Source of the DNA: Streptomyces violaceusniger
GTDB taxonomy: Bacteria > Actinomycetota > Actinomycetes > Streptomycetales > Streptomycetaceae
Assembly (NCBI GenBank): GCA_005405945.1
Contig: BJHW01000001.1
Span: forward strand, 558,001-622,000
DNA: 64,000 bases
Direction: 5' to 3'
The translations under genes and the position numbers were made by a program. The notes below the pieces were generated by a model that saw nothing but the letters and a program-made list of their open reading frames with translations, was not told the origin of the DNA and made no database searches. This document shows positions 56,835-64,000 of this stretch, one piece after another (the first letter of the stretch is position 1; each line of letters opens with the position of its first letter).

Positions 56835-58373
56835 CGGGCACCGTCCCCATCGATCAGCGCCACGAGGGCGTCGCGGGCGTTCTTGCCGTGCTGGGTCAGC
56901 GGCAGCTCGGGCAGGACCCGGCATTCGGCCGGGACCTTCGCCGGTTCCAGTCGCCGCGCCAGCTCCTTCAGCACGACCTGTGGCGGCAGGTCCCCCGCGA
57001 CGAAGACCATCAGGTCGCGGTCACCGTCCGGCGGGAGCACCGCCGCGGTCCGGACACCGGTGATGTCCATCGCGGCGGCCTCGATCTCCAAGGTGCTCAT
57101 CCGGATGCCCTTGCGCTTGAACATGTCGTCGCGGCGGCCCGCGAAGTAGAGGTAACCGTCGGCGTCGAGCCGACCGTAGTCGCCGGTGTGCAGGCGGAGA
57201 GCGCCGGTCCGCCCCTCCCGGCGGAACGTGCGGGCCGTCAGCTCCGGGTTGTTCCAGTAGCCGGGCATGACATGCGGCCCGCTCGCAACGATCTCGCCGG
57301 TCTCCCCGGCCGGGACGGGCTCGCCGTCCGCGCCGAGGATCTCCACCGTCGTCCCCGGCAGGGCAGGCCCACCGAGTCGGGCCGCTCGCGATCCTCCTCC
57401 GGCGGCATGATCGAGATGCGCTTGCACTCGGTCTGCCCGAACTGGCGGACGACGCGCGCGCCGGGGAACGCCGCGCGCAGCGCCTCGATCGTCGCGGGCG
57501 GCAGCGCCGCGCCAGTGTTGGTGAACAGCCGCACCGGCGGTGGCGGTTCCCGGTCCCGGCCCGCCATCGTGACGATGATGGACGCGAACGACGGGACGAT
57601 CGGAACGATGGTCGTCCCGGTCTCCCGCATCCGCCTGAGCAGGGTCAGGTCCGACTCCTCGCCCGCGAGGACGATCTCGCTACGACCGGCGCAGGCGAGC
57701 AGGACCTTGTAGAGGCCGTAGTCCCAGGAGATCGGGAACCGGCAGAACACCACGTCGTCGGGCCGGTACCCCAGCACCTCCTGGATGGCCCGGGTGGCGA
57801 AGACGATCTGCGCGTGTGGGCACATGACCGCCTTGGGCACCGCGGTGCTACCGGAGGTGTAGACGAGGACGGCGAGGTCGTCCGGGCGGGTGTCGGACGG
57901 CGGCACCCGCACGCCCTCCGCGGAAAGCCGCTCCACCTCGTCCCGGACGACCCCGGCGTCGTACACCGGCGCCGCGCCGATTCCGGTCAGCCGGCCGACC
58001 GCGGATCCGGGGCGATGACCAGCACCGGATCCGCGTCGGCCAGCACCGACGCCAGGTGGAACTCCTTCATGGCGGGGTTGAGCGGCACGAACACGGCGCC
58101 GCACCGGGACGTCCCGTAGAACATGCCGACCAGCTCGCGGCGGCTCGGCAGCTGCACCACGACGCGGTCGCCAGGGGCGACGCCGCGGGCCCGCAGCCAG
58201 TGCGCGAACGCGTGCGCGTACACGTCGGTCTGCCGGTAGGTCCAGGTTCCGCCGGAGTCGCTGACGGCCGGGGCATCGGCGGCTTCGGGCGCGGCGGCCA
58301 GCGCCTCGTCCAACAGCGCATGAACGAGTTCGCCGCCCGCTTCGGTCTCGTGCCTTTCGTCGCTGGATCGCAC
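56831..58373 (-). CDS. 3-Methylaspartate:ACP ligase (adenylation enzyme), VinN-type
   Basis: A 514-residue adenylate-forming enzyme after one base is added at GGGG 58010-58013 and at GGG 57361-57363. Motifs: VYTSGSTAVPKAVM, FPISWDYGLYK, FGQTECKRIS, LHTGDYGRLD and the Lys of LPLTQHGKNARD. In the VinN structure the Asp of the SWDYG-like segment binds the beta-amino group, and a Lys-Arg pair binds the second carboxylate of 3-methylaspartate. WDYG and ECKR here fit that pattern (residue roles recalled from the VinN work). It should activate the beta-carboxylate of 3-methylaspartate and load it on the free ACP (61712-61963). Start: GTG. Confidence 0.87.
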
Positions 58374-58449
58374 AGCCTTCCTTGCTTGGTAGGAGGAGAC
58401 GGGGCCTTACGGGGTGGTACGGGTCGGGGCGCGGACCGGGTGGTCGCCG

Positions 58450-58650
58450 CTACCCGTCCTCGACGATCTTCAGGGCGCCGACAGGACAGCTGTGCACCGC
58501 TTGGAGCACAGCGTCGCGGTGTTCGGGGCCGGGGGCTTCGTGGAGGAGGAACACCCGCCCGTCCTCCGCGTCCTGGTCGAACACGGCGGGGTCGGAACTG
58601 ACGCAGGAACCCGAGGAGACGCAGATCTCCCGGTCGACGGCGAGTCGCAC
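58450..58650 (-). CDS. Ferredoxin, [3Fe-4S] type, partner of the P450
   Basis: A 66-residue ferredoxin too short to stand out as an open frame. It starts at GTG 58648-58650 (VRLAVDREIC) with AGGCGG upstream, 8 bases after the P450 stop; a GTG at 58665 overlapping the P450 is also possible. The cluster-binding cysteines are in EICVSSGSCVSSDP and HSCPVGAL, with three Cys and a missing fourth, as in actinobacterial P450-coupled 3Fe-4S ferredoxins. It passes electrons to the P450 encoded just upstream. Confidence 0.88.
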   Translation of the reverse strand: MRLAVDREICVSSGSCVSSDPAVFDQDAEDGRVFLLHEAPGPEHRDAVLQAVHSCPVGALKIVEDG

Positions 58651-58658
58651 GGCGCCGC

Positions 58659-59882
58659 CTACCACGTGACCGGGAGCTTGTAGAGGCCGTGGATGAGCGA
58701 GTCGTTCTTGAGCGGCAGCTCCTCCGCGGGCACGGCGAGCCGGAGCCCGGGGATCCGCTCGAAAAGCCGGGGGAAGATCAGCTCGAGCTGCATCCGCACC
58801 ATGGTCTGCCCGGAACACTGGTGGACGCCGTGGCCGAACCCGACGTTGCGCACGGACTCCCGCGTGATGTCGAAGCGGTAGGGGTCCGGGAAGAGATCAG
58901 GGTCGTGGTTGGCGGCGGCGAGCGAGGCGATGATGCCCTCGCCCTTGCGGATCAGGGTGTCGCCGAGCTGGATGTCCTCCATCGCGACCCGGGAGGTGCC
59001 GAAGTCGGAGATGCTGAAGATCCGCATCAGCTCGTCGACGGCGCGGCTCGCGAGCGACCGGTCCTTCATCAGCAGTTCGCGCTGGTCGGGGTGTTCGATC
59101 AGGGCCAGGATGCCGAGGCCGATCATGTTCGCGGTGGTCTCGTGGCCGCCTGCGACGATGGCGCGGACGAGGATGCCGATCTCGGCGAGCTCCAGCCCGA
59201 AGCCGTCCTCCTCGTTCCGGACGATCAGGTTGCTGACCAAGTCGTCGCCGGGGTTCTCGGAGCGCTCGACCAGCATCCGCTCGATGTAGGCGGCCATCTC
59301 CGCCTCGCGGACGGCGATCTGCTCGGGGTCACTGTCCTTGCCGAGGATGCCGGCGACGTACTCGTGGAAGAAGTGGCGGTCCTCGACGGGGATCCCCAGC
59401 AGCTCGCAGATGGCCTGTGCCGGGATCGGCATGGCCAGCTCCTCGATCAGGTCGACCGTGCCGCCCTTCGCCAGGATCGCGTCGATGTACTCGTCGATGA
59501 TCTCCAGGGTGCGCTCGCGCATCGCGTCGATGCGCCGGACGGTGAACTCCGGCATGATCAGGCGCCGCTGCACGGTGTGCTCGGGGTGGTCCAGGTGGAA
59601 CAGCGCACGCGGCACCGACTTCAGGATTTCCATCGGCACGGGCAGCATGAGCGGGTAACCGTCGTTCGTGATGTCCGCGCTGACCCGGGAGTCGGACAGG
59701 ATCTCCCGGACGTCGTCGTATCTGGTGACGAGCCATGCCTCCCGGCCGTTCATCGCGAGGCGGACCTTGGAGATGGGGGCCTGCTCGCGGATCTCCTCGT
59801 ATTCCTTCGGCGGGCCGTAGGGGCAGGACCGCGCCATCGGAAAGGACGGATATTCGGCCTCGGCCTTACTGATTTTGGTCAT
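58659..59882 (-). CDS. Cytochrome P450
   Basis: A 407-residue bacterial P450. I chose the ATG at 59882 because GGGAGGAAAT precedes it; the open frame continues 16 codons further without a ribosome site. VAGGHETTANM is the I-helix oxygen-binding segment, DELMR gives E-x-x-R, and FGHGVHQCSGQTM is the heme loop with the proximal Cys. It is soluble, and its ferredoxin is the next gene. It probably hydroxylates or epoxidises the macrolactam after release, or an acyl-carrier-bound intermediate. Its place between the two ligase genes rather than after the PKS is unusual. Confidence 0.92.
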   Translation of the reverse strand: MTKISKAEAEYPSFPMARSCPYGPPKEYEEIREQAPISKVRLAMNGREAWLVTRYDDVREILSDSRVSADITNDGYPLMLPVPMEILKSVPRALFHLDHPEHTVQRRLIMPEFTVRRIDAMRERTLEIIDEYIDAILAKGGTVDLIEELAMPIPAQAICELLGIPVEDRHFFHEYVAGILGKDSDPEQIAVREAEMAAYIERMLVERSENPGDDLVSNLIVRNEEDGFGLELAEIGILVRAIVAGGHETTANMIGLGILALIEHPDQRELLMKDRSLASRAVDELMRIFSISDFGTSRVAMEDIQLGDTLIRKGEGIIASLAAANHDPDLFPDPYRFDITRESVRNVGFGHGVHQCSGQTMVRMQLELIFPRLFERIPGLRLAVPAEELPLKNDSLIHGLYKLPVTW

Positions 59883-60034
59883 ATTTCCTCCCGAGATGGG
59901 AATGGTGGCAGCCGGGAACCAGATGAGCACATGCCTACGCGTGCTCAGCGACGGAGGAAAACGGAATGCGCACGCCGGCCCCCATTCGGAAGGCTAAGAG
60001 AGACGGGACTCGGGTCGGCACCCCTAAAGCACCC
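59883..60034. promoter_or_regulatory. Intergenic region before the P450 gene
   Basis: 152 bases between the VinM-type ligase and the P450. It ends with the strong GGGAGGAAAT ribosome site of the P450 gene and is somewhat less GC-rich at its left end. It may hold a promoter for the downstream starter/PKS operon, but none could be assigned. Confidence 0.35.
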
Positions 60035-61591
60035 CTAGCCCGCCGAGGCGCGTTCCTCGAGGGCCTTTCGGTCGGTCTTGCGGTTGGCGTTGAGGGGGAA
60101 CTCGGGGAGGTGCCGGTAATAGCGCGGCACCAGGTCGTGCGGAAGGCTGCGGCGCAGTTCCCCGGCGAGCCCGGCTGGGGGGACGGGCGTCCCGGTGTAG
60201 AAGGCGACGAGCTCGGTGACGCCGTCGTTCGACCGGGCCACGATGACGGCGTCGTCGACGCCGGGGCAGCCGCGCAGCGCGTGCTCGATCTCCGCCGGCT
60301 CGACGCGCCGGCCCTGGACCTGGAGCTGGGAGTCCACGCGTCCGAGGTAGGCCAGCTCACCACCGTCGAGCCGGCGGACGCGGTCGCCGGTGCGGTACCA
60401 ACGCCGACCTCCGTGCTCCAGGAACCGGCCCTCGCCGTCGACGGGATCGAGGTAACCGGGGGTCATCTGTGGTCCGGTGACGCACAGTTCGCCTTCGGCG
60501 CCGACCGCGGCGGTGGCGACGTCGGCGGGGCCGCCGGGCCCGAGGAGCAGGCCGTCGTGGCCCTCGTGCAAGGCGCCGATCGGGACGAGCCCGTGTGGCA
60601 CGTGCGCGGCCGGGACGTCCGGTACGAAGCGGTGCCCGCTGACCGTGACGGTCAGCTCGGTGGGGCCGTACAGATTCTCGATCAGCGCGCCGGGCGCCGC
60701 CTTCTGCCAGTCCGCCGCGTCCGAGCACCGCAGTGCCTCGCCGGCGAAGAAGCTCCACCGCAGCGACGGCAGCGCGGCGGGGCGCAGGCCGCCGAGCCGC
60801 CGCACGATCGTGATCGCGCTCGGCGTCGAGAACCACACGGTCAGGCCGCGTTCGGCGGCGAACGCGGGCAGGTCCCGGTACGCCTGCGGCGGCACCGTGT
60901 GCACCGTGGCGCCGGCGCCCCAGGCGCAGAACAGGTCGAAGATGGCACAGTCGAAGTTGAGGTCGAAGGTCTGCGAGAACGCGTCGGCGGGCGTGAAGTC
61001 GTACCGCGCGTCCAGGAGCCGGAAGTAGTGCGCGGCGGCGCCGTGGGTGATCCGGACGCCCTTCGGCCGGCCCGTCGAGCCGGAGGTGAACAGGATGTAG
61101 GCGACGTCGTCCGGCCCGGCCGGGCGCGGCTCGGTGAGCGCGTCCCGTGCGCTCACCGGGATCCGCCGAAACGCGCCGGTGTCCAGGCCGGGCGCGAGGA
61201 CGGGCAGGTCGAGCCCGTCCGGCCCGCCGAGCGGGGCGAGGGCCGCCAGCCCCTCCTCGTCGGCGAGCACCGCGCGGACGCCGGGCAGGTCGAGCATCCG
61301 CCGAGTCCGGGCGGCGGGGAATCCGGGGTGCAGCGGGACGACCGTGGCGCCCGCGTACAGGGCGGCCAGCAGGGCGGTGTAGGTCTGCGGGCTCTTGCCG
61401 CCGAGAACGCCGACCGCGCCGGGAGGGCCGCCGGCATGCGCGAGCAGCGCGCCCGCCAGGGCGAGCGCCCGTTCATGGGCCTCCGCGTAGCCGAGCGCGG
61501 CCGACGCGGTGCGGATCGCCGTGCCGTCCGGGGACGCGGCGAGCCCGCGCAGGAAACGCCCTTGCAGTGCCGCTCCGACCGTTCTGATCAT
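60035..61591 (-). CDS. Aminoacyl (protecting amino acid) ligase, VinM-type
   Basis: A 518-residue adenylation enzyme without a carrier domain. Motifs: [25 protein letters not shown] at the substrate pocket, NLYGPTELTV, YRTGDRVRR and the Lys of NANRKTDRKAL. Of three ATGs in a row I prefer the one at 61591, five bases after GGAG. In vicenistatin, VinM attaches L-alanine to the amino group of 3-aminoisobutyryl-VinL, so that the amine cannot cyclise early on the PKS. The order of genes here supports the same job. Alanine versus another small amino acid is not readable from the sequence. Confidence 0.83.
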   Translation of the reverse strand: MIRTVGAALQGRFLRGLAASPDGTAIRTASAALGYAEAHERALALAGALLAHAGGPPGAVGVLGGKSPQTYTALLAALYAGATVVPLHPGFPAARTRRMLDLPGVRAVLADEEGLAALAPLGGPDGLDLPVLAPGLDTGAFRRIPVSARDALTEPRPAGPDDVAYILFTSGSTGRPKGVRITHGAAAHYFRLLDARYDFTPADAFSQTFDLNFDCAIFDLFCAWGAGATVHTVPPQAYRDLPAFAAERGLTVWFSTPSAITIVRRLGGLRPAALPSLRWSFFAGEALRCSDAADWQKAAPGALIENLYGPTELTVTVSGHRFVPDVPAAHVPHGLVPIGALHEGHDGLLLGPGGPADVATAAVGAEGELCVTGPQMTPGYLDPVDGEGRFLEHGGRRWYRTGDRVRRLDGGELAYLGRVDSQLQVQGRRVEPAEIEHALRGCPGVDDAVIVARSNDGVTELVAFYTGTPVPPAGLAGELRRSLPHDLVPRYYRHLPEFPLNANRKTDRKALEERASAG

Positions 61592-61711
61592 CATCGCTCC
61601 CGGAGGAAGTAGGGGTTGTACCCGTCCCGATCGTCGGCTTTCGTAAGCAGCGTCGGCCGGTGGTCCGCGTCGAATTCGCACGCGGACGGATCCGCACACC
61701 TGGGAGGAACT
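61592..61711. promoter_or_regulatory. Divergent promoter region between VinM-type ligase and ACP genes
   Basis: 120 bases between two divergent starter-unit genes. The right end carries GGGAGGA, the ribosome site of the ACP gene. No clear -10/-35 pair was found. Confidence 0.4.
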
Positions 61712-61963
61712 ATGTGGGACGCACAATTTGAAGAACTGCTGCGCCGTCAGCTGCCTTTTCTCGCGCCCGACGAAACGCTGACGGAAGACGCCGCATTGCG
61801 GGATCTCGGACTGGATTCGCTGGGCACGGTGGAATTGCTGGCGGCGTTGGAGAACGCGTACGGCGTTCGTTTCGTGGACGACGCACTCACCGTCGAGACG
61901 TTCGCCTCTCCCGCCGTGCTGTGGAATACCCTTTCCGAGATGGCCGCGGCGGCCGCACCCTGA
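61712..61963 (+). CDS. Free-standing acyl carrier protein, VinL-type
   Basis: An 83-residue ACP starting at an ATG with GGGAGGA 5 bases before it. [14 protein letters not shown] carries the phosphopantetheine Ser near residue 37. The protein is acidic and helical, as in the family. It should carry 3-methylaspartate, then 3-aminoisobutyrate and the capped dipeptidyl group, between the ligases, the decarboxylase and the VinK-type transferase. It is the only starter gene on the plus strand and is flanked by minus-strand genes on both sides, so it must have its own promoter. Confidence 0.92.
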   Translation: MWDAQFEELLRRQLPFLAPDETLTEDAALRDLGLDSLGTVELLAALENAYGVRFVDDALTVETFASPAVLWNTLSEMAAAAAP

Positions 61964-62011
61964 TCTCCGCGGCCGCCCCCGGCGGCGGTGACCACGGCGG
62001 CGGCCATGTCC

Positions 62012-62961
62012 TCAGCGCGACGGCGCCGGTCCCCGCCGCCGGGGGCGAAGTGCCGTCCGGGGTCGGCCGGCACCACGGTGAAGTTCCGCCGCGTGACCGG
62101 GACCCGGCCGAACAGGGCATCGTGCCCGCAGACGTAGAGCGTGCCGACACCGTGCCGCCGCAGTGCCGCCACGACCCGGGGCCAGCGGACGGGCCGTTCG
62201 AAGCCGTCCGCCAGCATCGTCCGCACCTCCTCGCCGGTGTCCACGGCCCGGCCGTCCTGGTCGGCGATCAGCGGCAGCGCCGGGTCGGCGAACCGGAGCC
62301 CGCCGAGCACCTCACTCTCGATGCGGCCGCGCAGCGGGCCGAACAGGCTCACGTGCATCGGCGGGTACATCGTGTAGAGCGGCAGGCCACCGGCGGCGCG
62401 GATCCGCTTCCCCAGCCAGTCCAGTTCGTCCCGGCCGAGCGACAGCATGTGGAAGTCCTCGTCGACTTCGCACGACACCTCGTGCCAGGCGCCCCGGTCC
62501 GCCAGCTCCGCCGTGATGCGCGCCAGTTCGCCGGCGGGGACGCGCGCGAAGGACTGGGTCACCACGTGGCCGTGCTCGCCGGCGGAGAAGTCCTCCAGGA
62601 ACCGGGCCCACCGCGCGGTCATCAGGACCCCGTCGGCGAACGGCAGCGCGCCCGTGTGGACGGCGGCCGCCTTCCCGCCGAAGCTGGGGCCGGCGCACAC
62701 CCGCGCGTCCACGCCGTGCTCCTCCCGCGCCCACTCGGCGAGCGCGAGGCAGCCGACCAGGAACGCGACCTGCGCGTACTCGCTGTAGTCGCCGTCGGCC
62801 TCGCGCCAGCGATCGATCAGGGGATAGCCGAGGACCTCGCTCGCCTCGGCGGTCATCCTGCGCGCCACGGGGTTGACGAGCAGGAACCTCGCCGCCTCCG
62901 CGAACGGCACGGGTCCCATGCCCGGGAAGACCATCGCGCTCGCGTCGCCGCCGCTGTCCAT
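62012..62961 (-). CDS. Trans-acting acyltransferase for the starter unit, VinK-type
   Basis: A 316-residue acyltransferase with FPGMGP near the start, the nucleophile elbow AGPSFGGKAAA and the catalytic His in YPPMHVSLFG, as in AT-like enzymes; the loops differ from malonyl transferases. VinK moves the dipeptidyl starter from VinL to the loading ACP of the first PKS, and that role fits here. As assembled, the frame runs on to 61747 antisense to the ACP gene. One extra C in the CCCCC-type run near 62045 would end it at a TGA (62012-62014) and give the usual family length. I use that end. GAGGCG precedes the ATG. Confidence 0.85.
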
Positions 62962-63953
62962 GCGCGGCGCCTCACGGGTCGGGTGGGTCGGACGAGACCG
63001 AGCCCGGGGGACTCCCGCGCCCCGGCAGGACCCCGATCGGTCCCCTGCGCGGGGGACCGGAGCCCGTCGAGGTAGGCGCCGAGGACCTCGGCGAACCGTT
63101 CCGGCTCCTCCAGGTGCGGAAGGTGGCTGGACTCCTCGAAGATCTCCCAGTGCACGTCCGGGATCAGCTCCTGGAAGGGCCGCACCGTCACCGGCGTCGC
63201 CTCGTCATGACGGCCCGACAGCAGCAGCGTCGGGACGGCCACGTCGGCGCAGCGGTTCACGACGCCCCAGTCGCGCAGGCTGCCGATGACATGGAACTCG
63301 CTGGGCCCGTTCATCGTGAAGTACACGGTCGGGTCGTCGTAGATCTCGTAGAAGGAGGCCATGTAGTCGCGCGGCCACGGGTCCAGGCGGCAGACGTGCT
63401 TCTCGTAGAAGACGCGCAGCGCGGCGTGGTACTCCTCGCTGCCGGTGGTGCCGGCGTCCTCGTGGCACCGCAGGGTGGCGTCCACCCCGGGCGGGAGGGC
63501 GCCGCGCAGCACCTTCATCTCCTGTAGCCACAGCGGGTAGGAGGCGGGCGCATTCGCGACGACGAGGCCGCGCAGGCCCGCGGGCCGGGACGCGGCGTGC
63601 TCGACGGCGAGCATCCCGCCCCAGGAGTGGCCGAACAGCGCGTAGTCGTCGGCGATGCCGAGCCGGTCGAGGAGGTTGTCGAGCTCGTCCAGGAAGAGCC
63701 GCACCGTCCAGAACTCGGGGCCGCGGTCGGGCAGGTGCGTGGACCCGCCGTTGCCGATCTGGTCGTAGTGGACGACCGGCCGGTCCGGCCCGGCCAGGTC
63801 CGCCAGGGCGAGCAGGTAGTCGTGGGTGCTGCCCGGGCCGCCGTGGACCACGACGAGCGGCGTGGCGCCCGACCGCAGCTCCCCGGTCACCCGGTACCAC
63901 GTCTCGTGCTCGCCGAAGGGCACGGTTCCTTTGACACTCGGTAAGGGGGTCAT
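62853..63953 (-). CDS. Proline iminopeptidase-like amidohydrolase, VinJ-type
   Basis: A 366-codon frame; the family core covers about 300 residues. VVHGGPGSTHDYL is the oxyanion motif, GHSWGGMLAVEH the Ser nucleophile elbow, LLLSGRHDEATP holds the Asp and SSHLPHLEEPERF the His of the triad. S33-type aminopeptidase. In vicenistatin, VinJ removes the N-terminal protecting amino acid from the finished polyketide chain so that the freed amine can close the macrolactam. The last 40 or so codons (below about 62975) are antisense-like and overlap the start of the acyltransferase gene, so the true end is probably near 62975 and the 3' end may hold a base error. GAGGTGG precedes the ATG. Confidence 0.87.
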   Translation of the reverse strand: MTPLPSVKGTVPFGEHETWYRVTGELRSGATPLVVVHGGPGSTHDYLLALADLAGPDRPVVHYDQIGNGGSTHLPDRGPEFWTVRLFLDELDNLLDRLGIADDYALFGHSWGGMLAVEHAASRPAGLRGLVVANAPASYPLWLQEMKVLRGALPPGVDATLRCHEDAGTTGSEEYHAALRVFYEKHVCRLDPWPRDYMASFYEIYDDPTVYFTMNGPSEFHVIGSLRDWGVVNRCADVAVPTLLLSGRHDEATPVTVRPFQELIPDVHWEIFEESSHLPHLEEPERFAEVLGAYLDGLRSPAQGTDRGPAGARESPGLGLVRPTRPVRRRAWTAAATRARWSSRAWDPCRSRRRRGSCSSTPWRAG

Positions 63954-64000
63954 GCTCTGCCACCTCGGTCGTCGGGTTCGGTTCGGCCTCGGGGCACCGG
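63954..64000. other. Right edge, upstream of the VinJ-type gene
   Basis: Only 47 bases; they carry the ribosome site of the minus-strand peptidase gene and no other feature. The cluster very likely continues beyond this edge. Confidence 0.4.

Overview
The window comes from a very GC-rich actinomycete (GTG/TTG starts, GC-rich third codon positions, type I PKS and NRPS megagenes, a LAL regulator). The genus cannot be fixed by eye; Streptomyces and Actinomadura-type organisms both fit. It holds two biosynthetic loci separated by unrelated genes and a scar of broken mobile elements.

Left locus (1-15.4 kb, minus strand): the edge of a LacI-type regulator gene with two matching palindromic operators and a piece of a family 38 glycosidase. 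Then comes a tight three-gene operon, read from 15132 down to 1038: a trimodular NRPS (C-A-T-E / C-A-T / C-A-T-TE), a stand-alone acyl-AMP ligase with an unfamiliar C-terminal extension, and a cupin-like protein. Genes overlap by 4 bases. The product is probably a tripeptide-based compound with a D residue, perhaps N-acylated.

Middle (15.4-21.6 kb): a decapitated quinone-oxidoreductase gene, a haloalkane dehalogenase/epoxide hydrolase-like protein divergent from a GlxA/AraC-type regulator, a leucine-rich-repeat protein, then about 1.3 kb of debris (SnoaL-like fragment, IS3-like and IS1380-like transposase fragments) with one small possible gene.

Right locus (21.6 kb to the right edge): a modular polyketide cluster for a beta-amino-acid-primed polyene macrolactam, recognisable by a full set of vicenistatin-type starter genes. 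Glutamate mutase (two subunits) makes 3-methylaspartate. A VinN-type ligase loads it on a free ACP, a PLP decarboxylase turns it into 3-aminoisobutyryl-ACP, and a VinM-type ligase adds a protecting amino acid. A VinK-type acyltransferase passes the unit to the loading ACP of the first PKS, and a VinJ-type peptidase later removes the cap. Two PKS genes provide the loading ACP plus five modules, all KS-AT-DH-KR-ACP with malonyl-type AT motifs, so a conjugated pentaene segment is predicted. No thioesterase is present, so further PKS genes must lie outside the window, probably to the right. A P450-ferredoxin pair sits inside the starter operon. A LAL activator, an MFS exporter and a TetR repressor flank the PKS.

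At least 22, probably 23, frame breaks interrupt nine genes. Each can be closed by adding one G or C, nearly always in a run of 3-5 identical bases, and every repaired length is then a whole number of codons. I therefore read them as base-calling losses in the assembly, not as pseudogenes, and give full repaired gene spans. No rRNA, tRNA or CRISPR array was seen.
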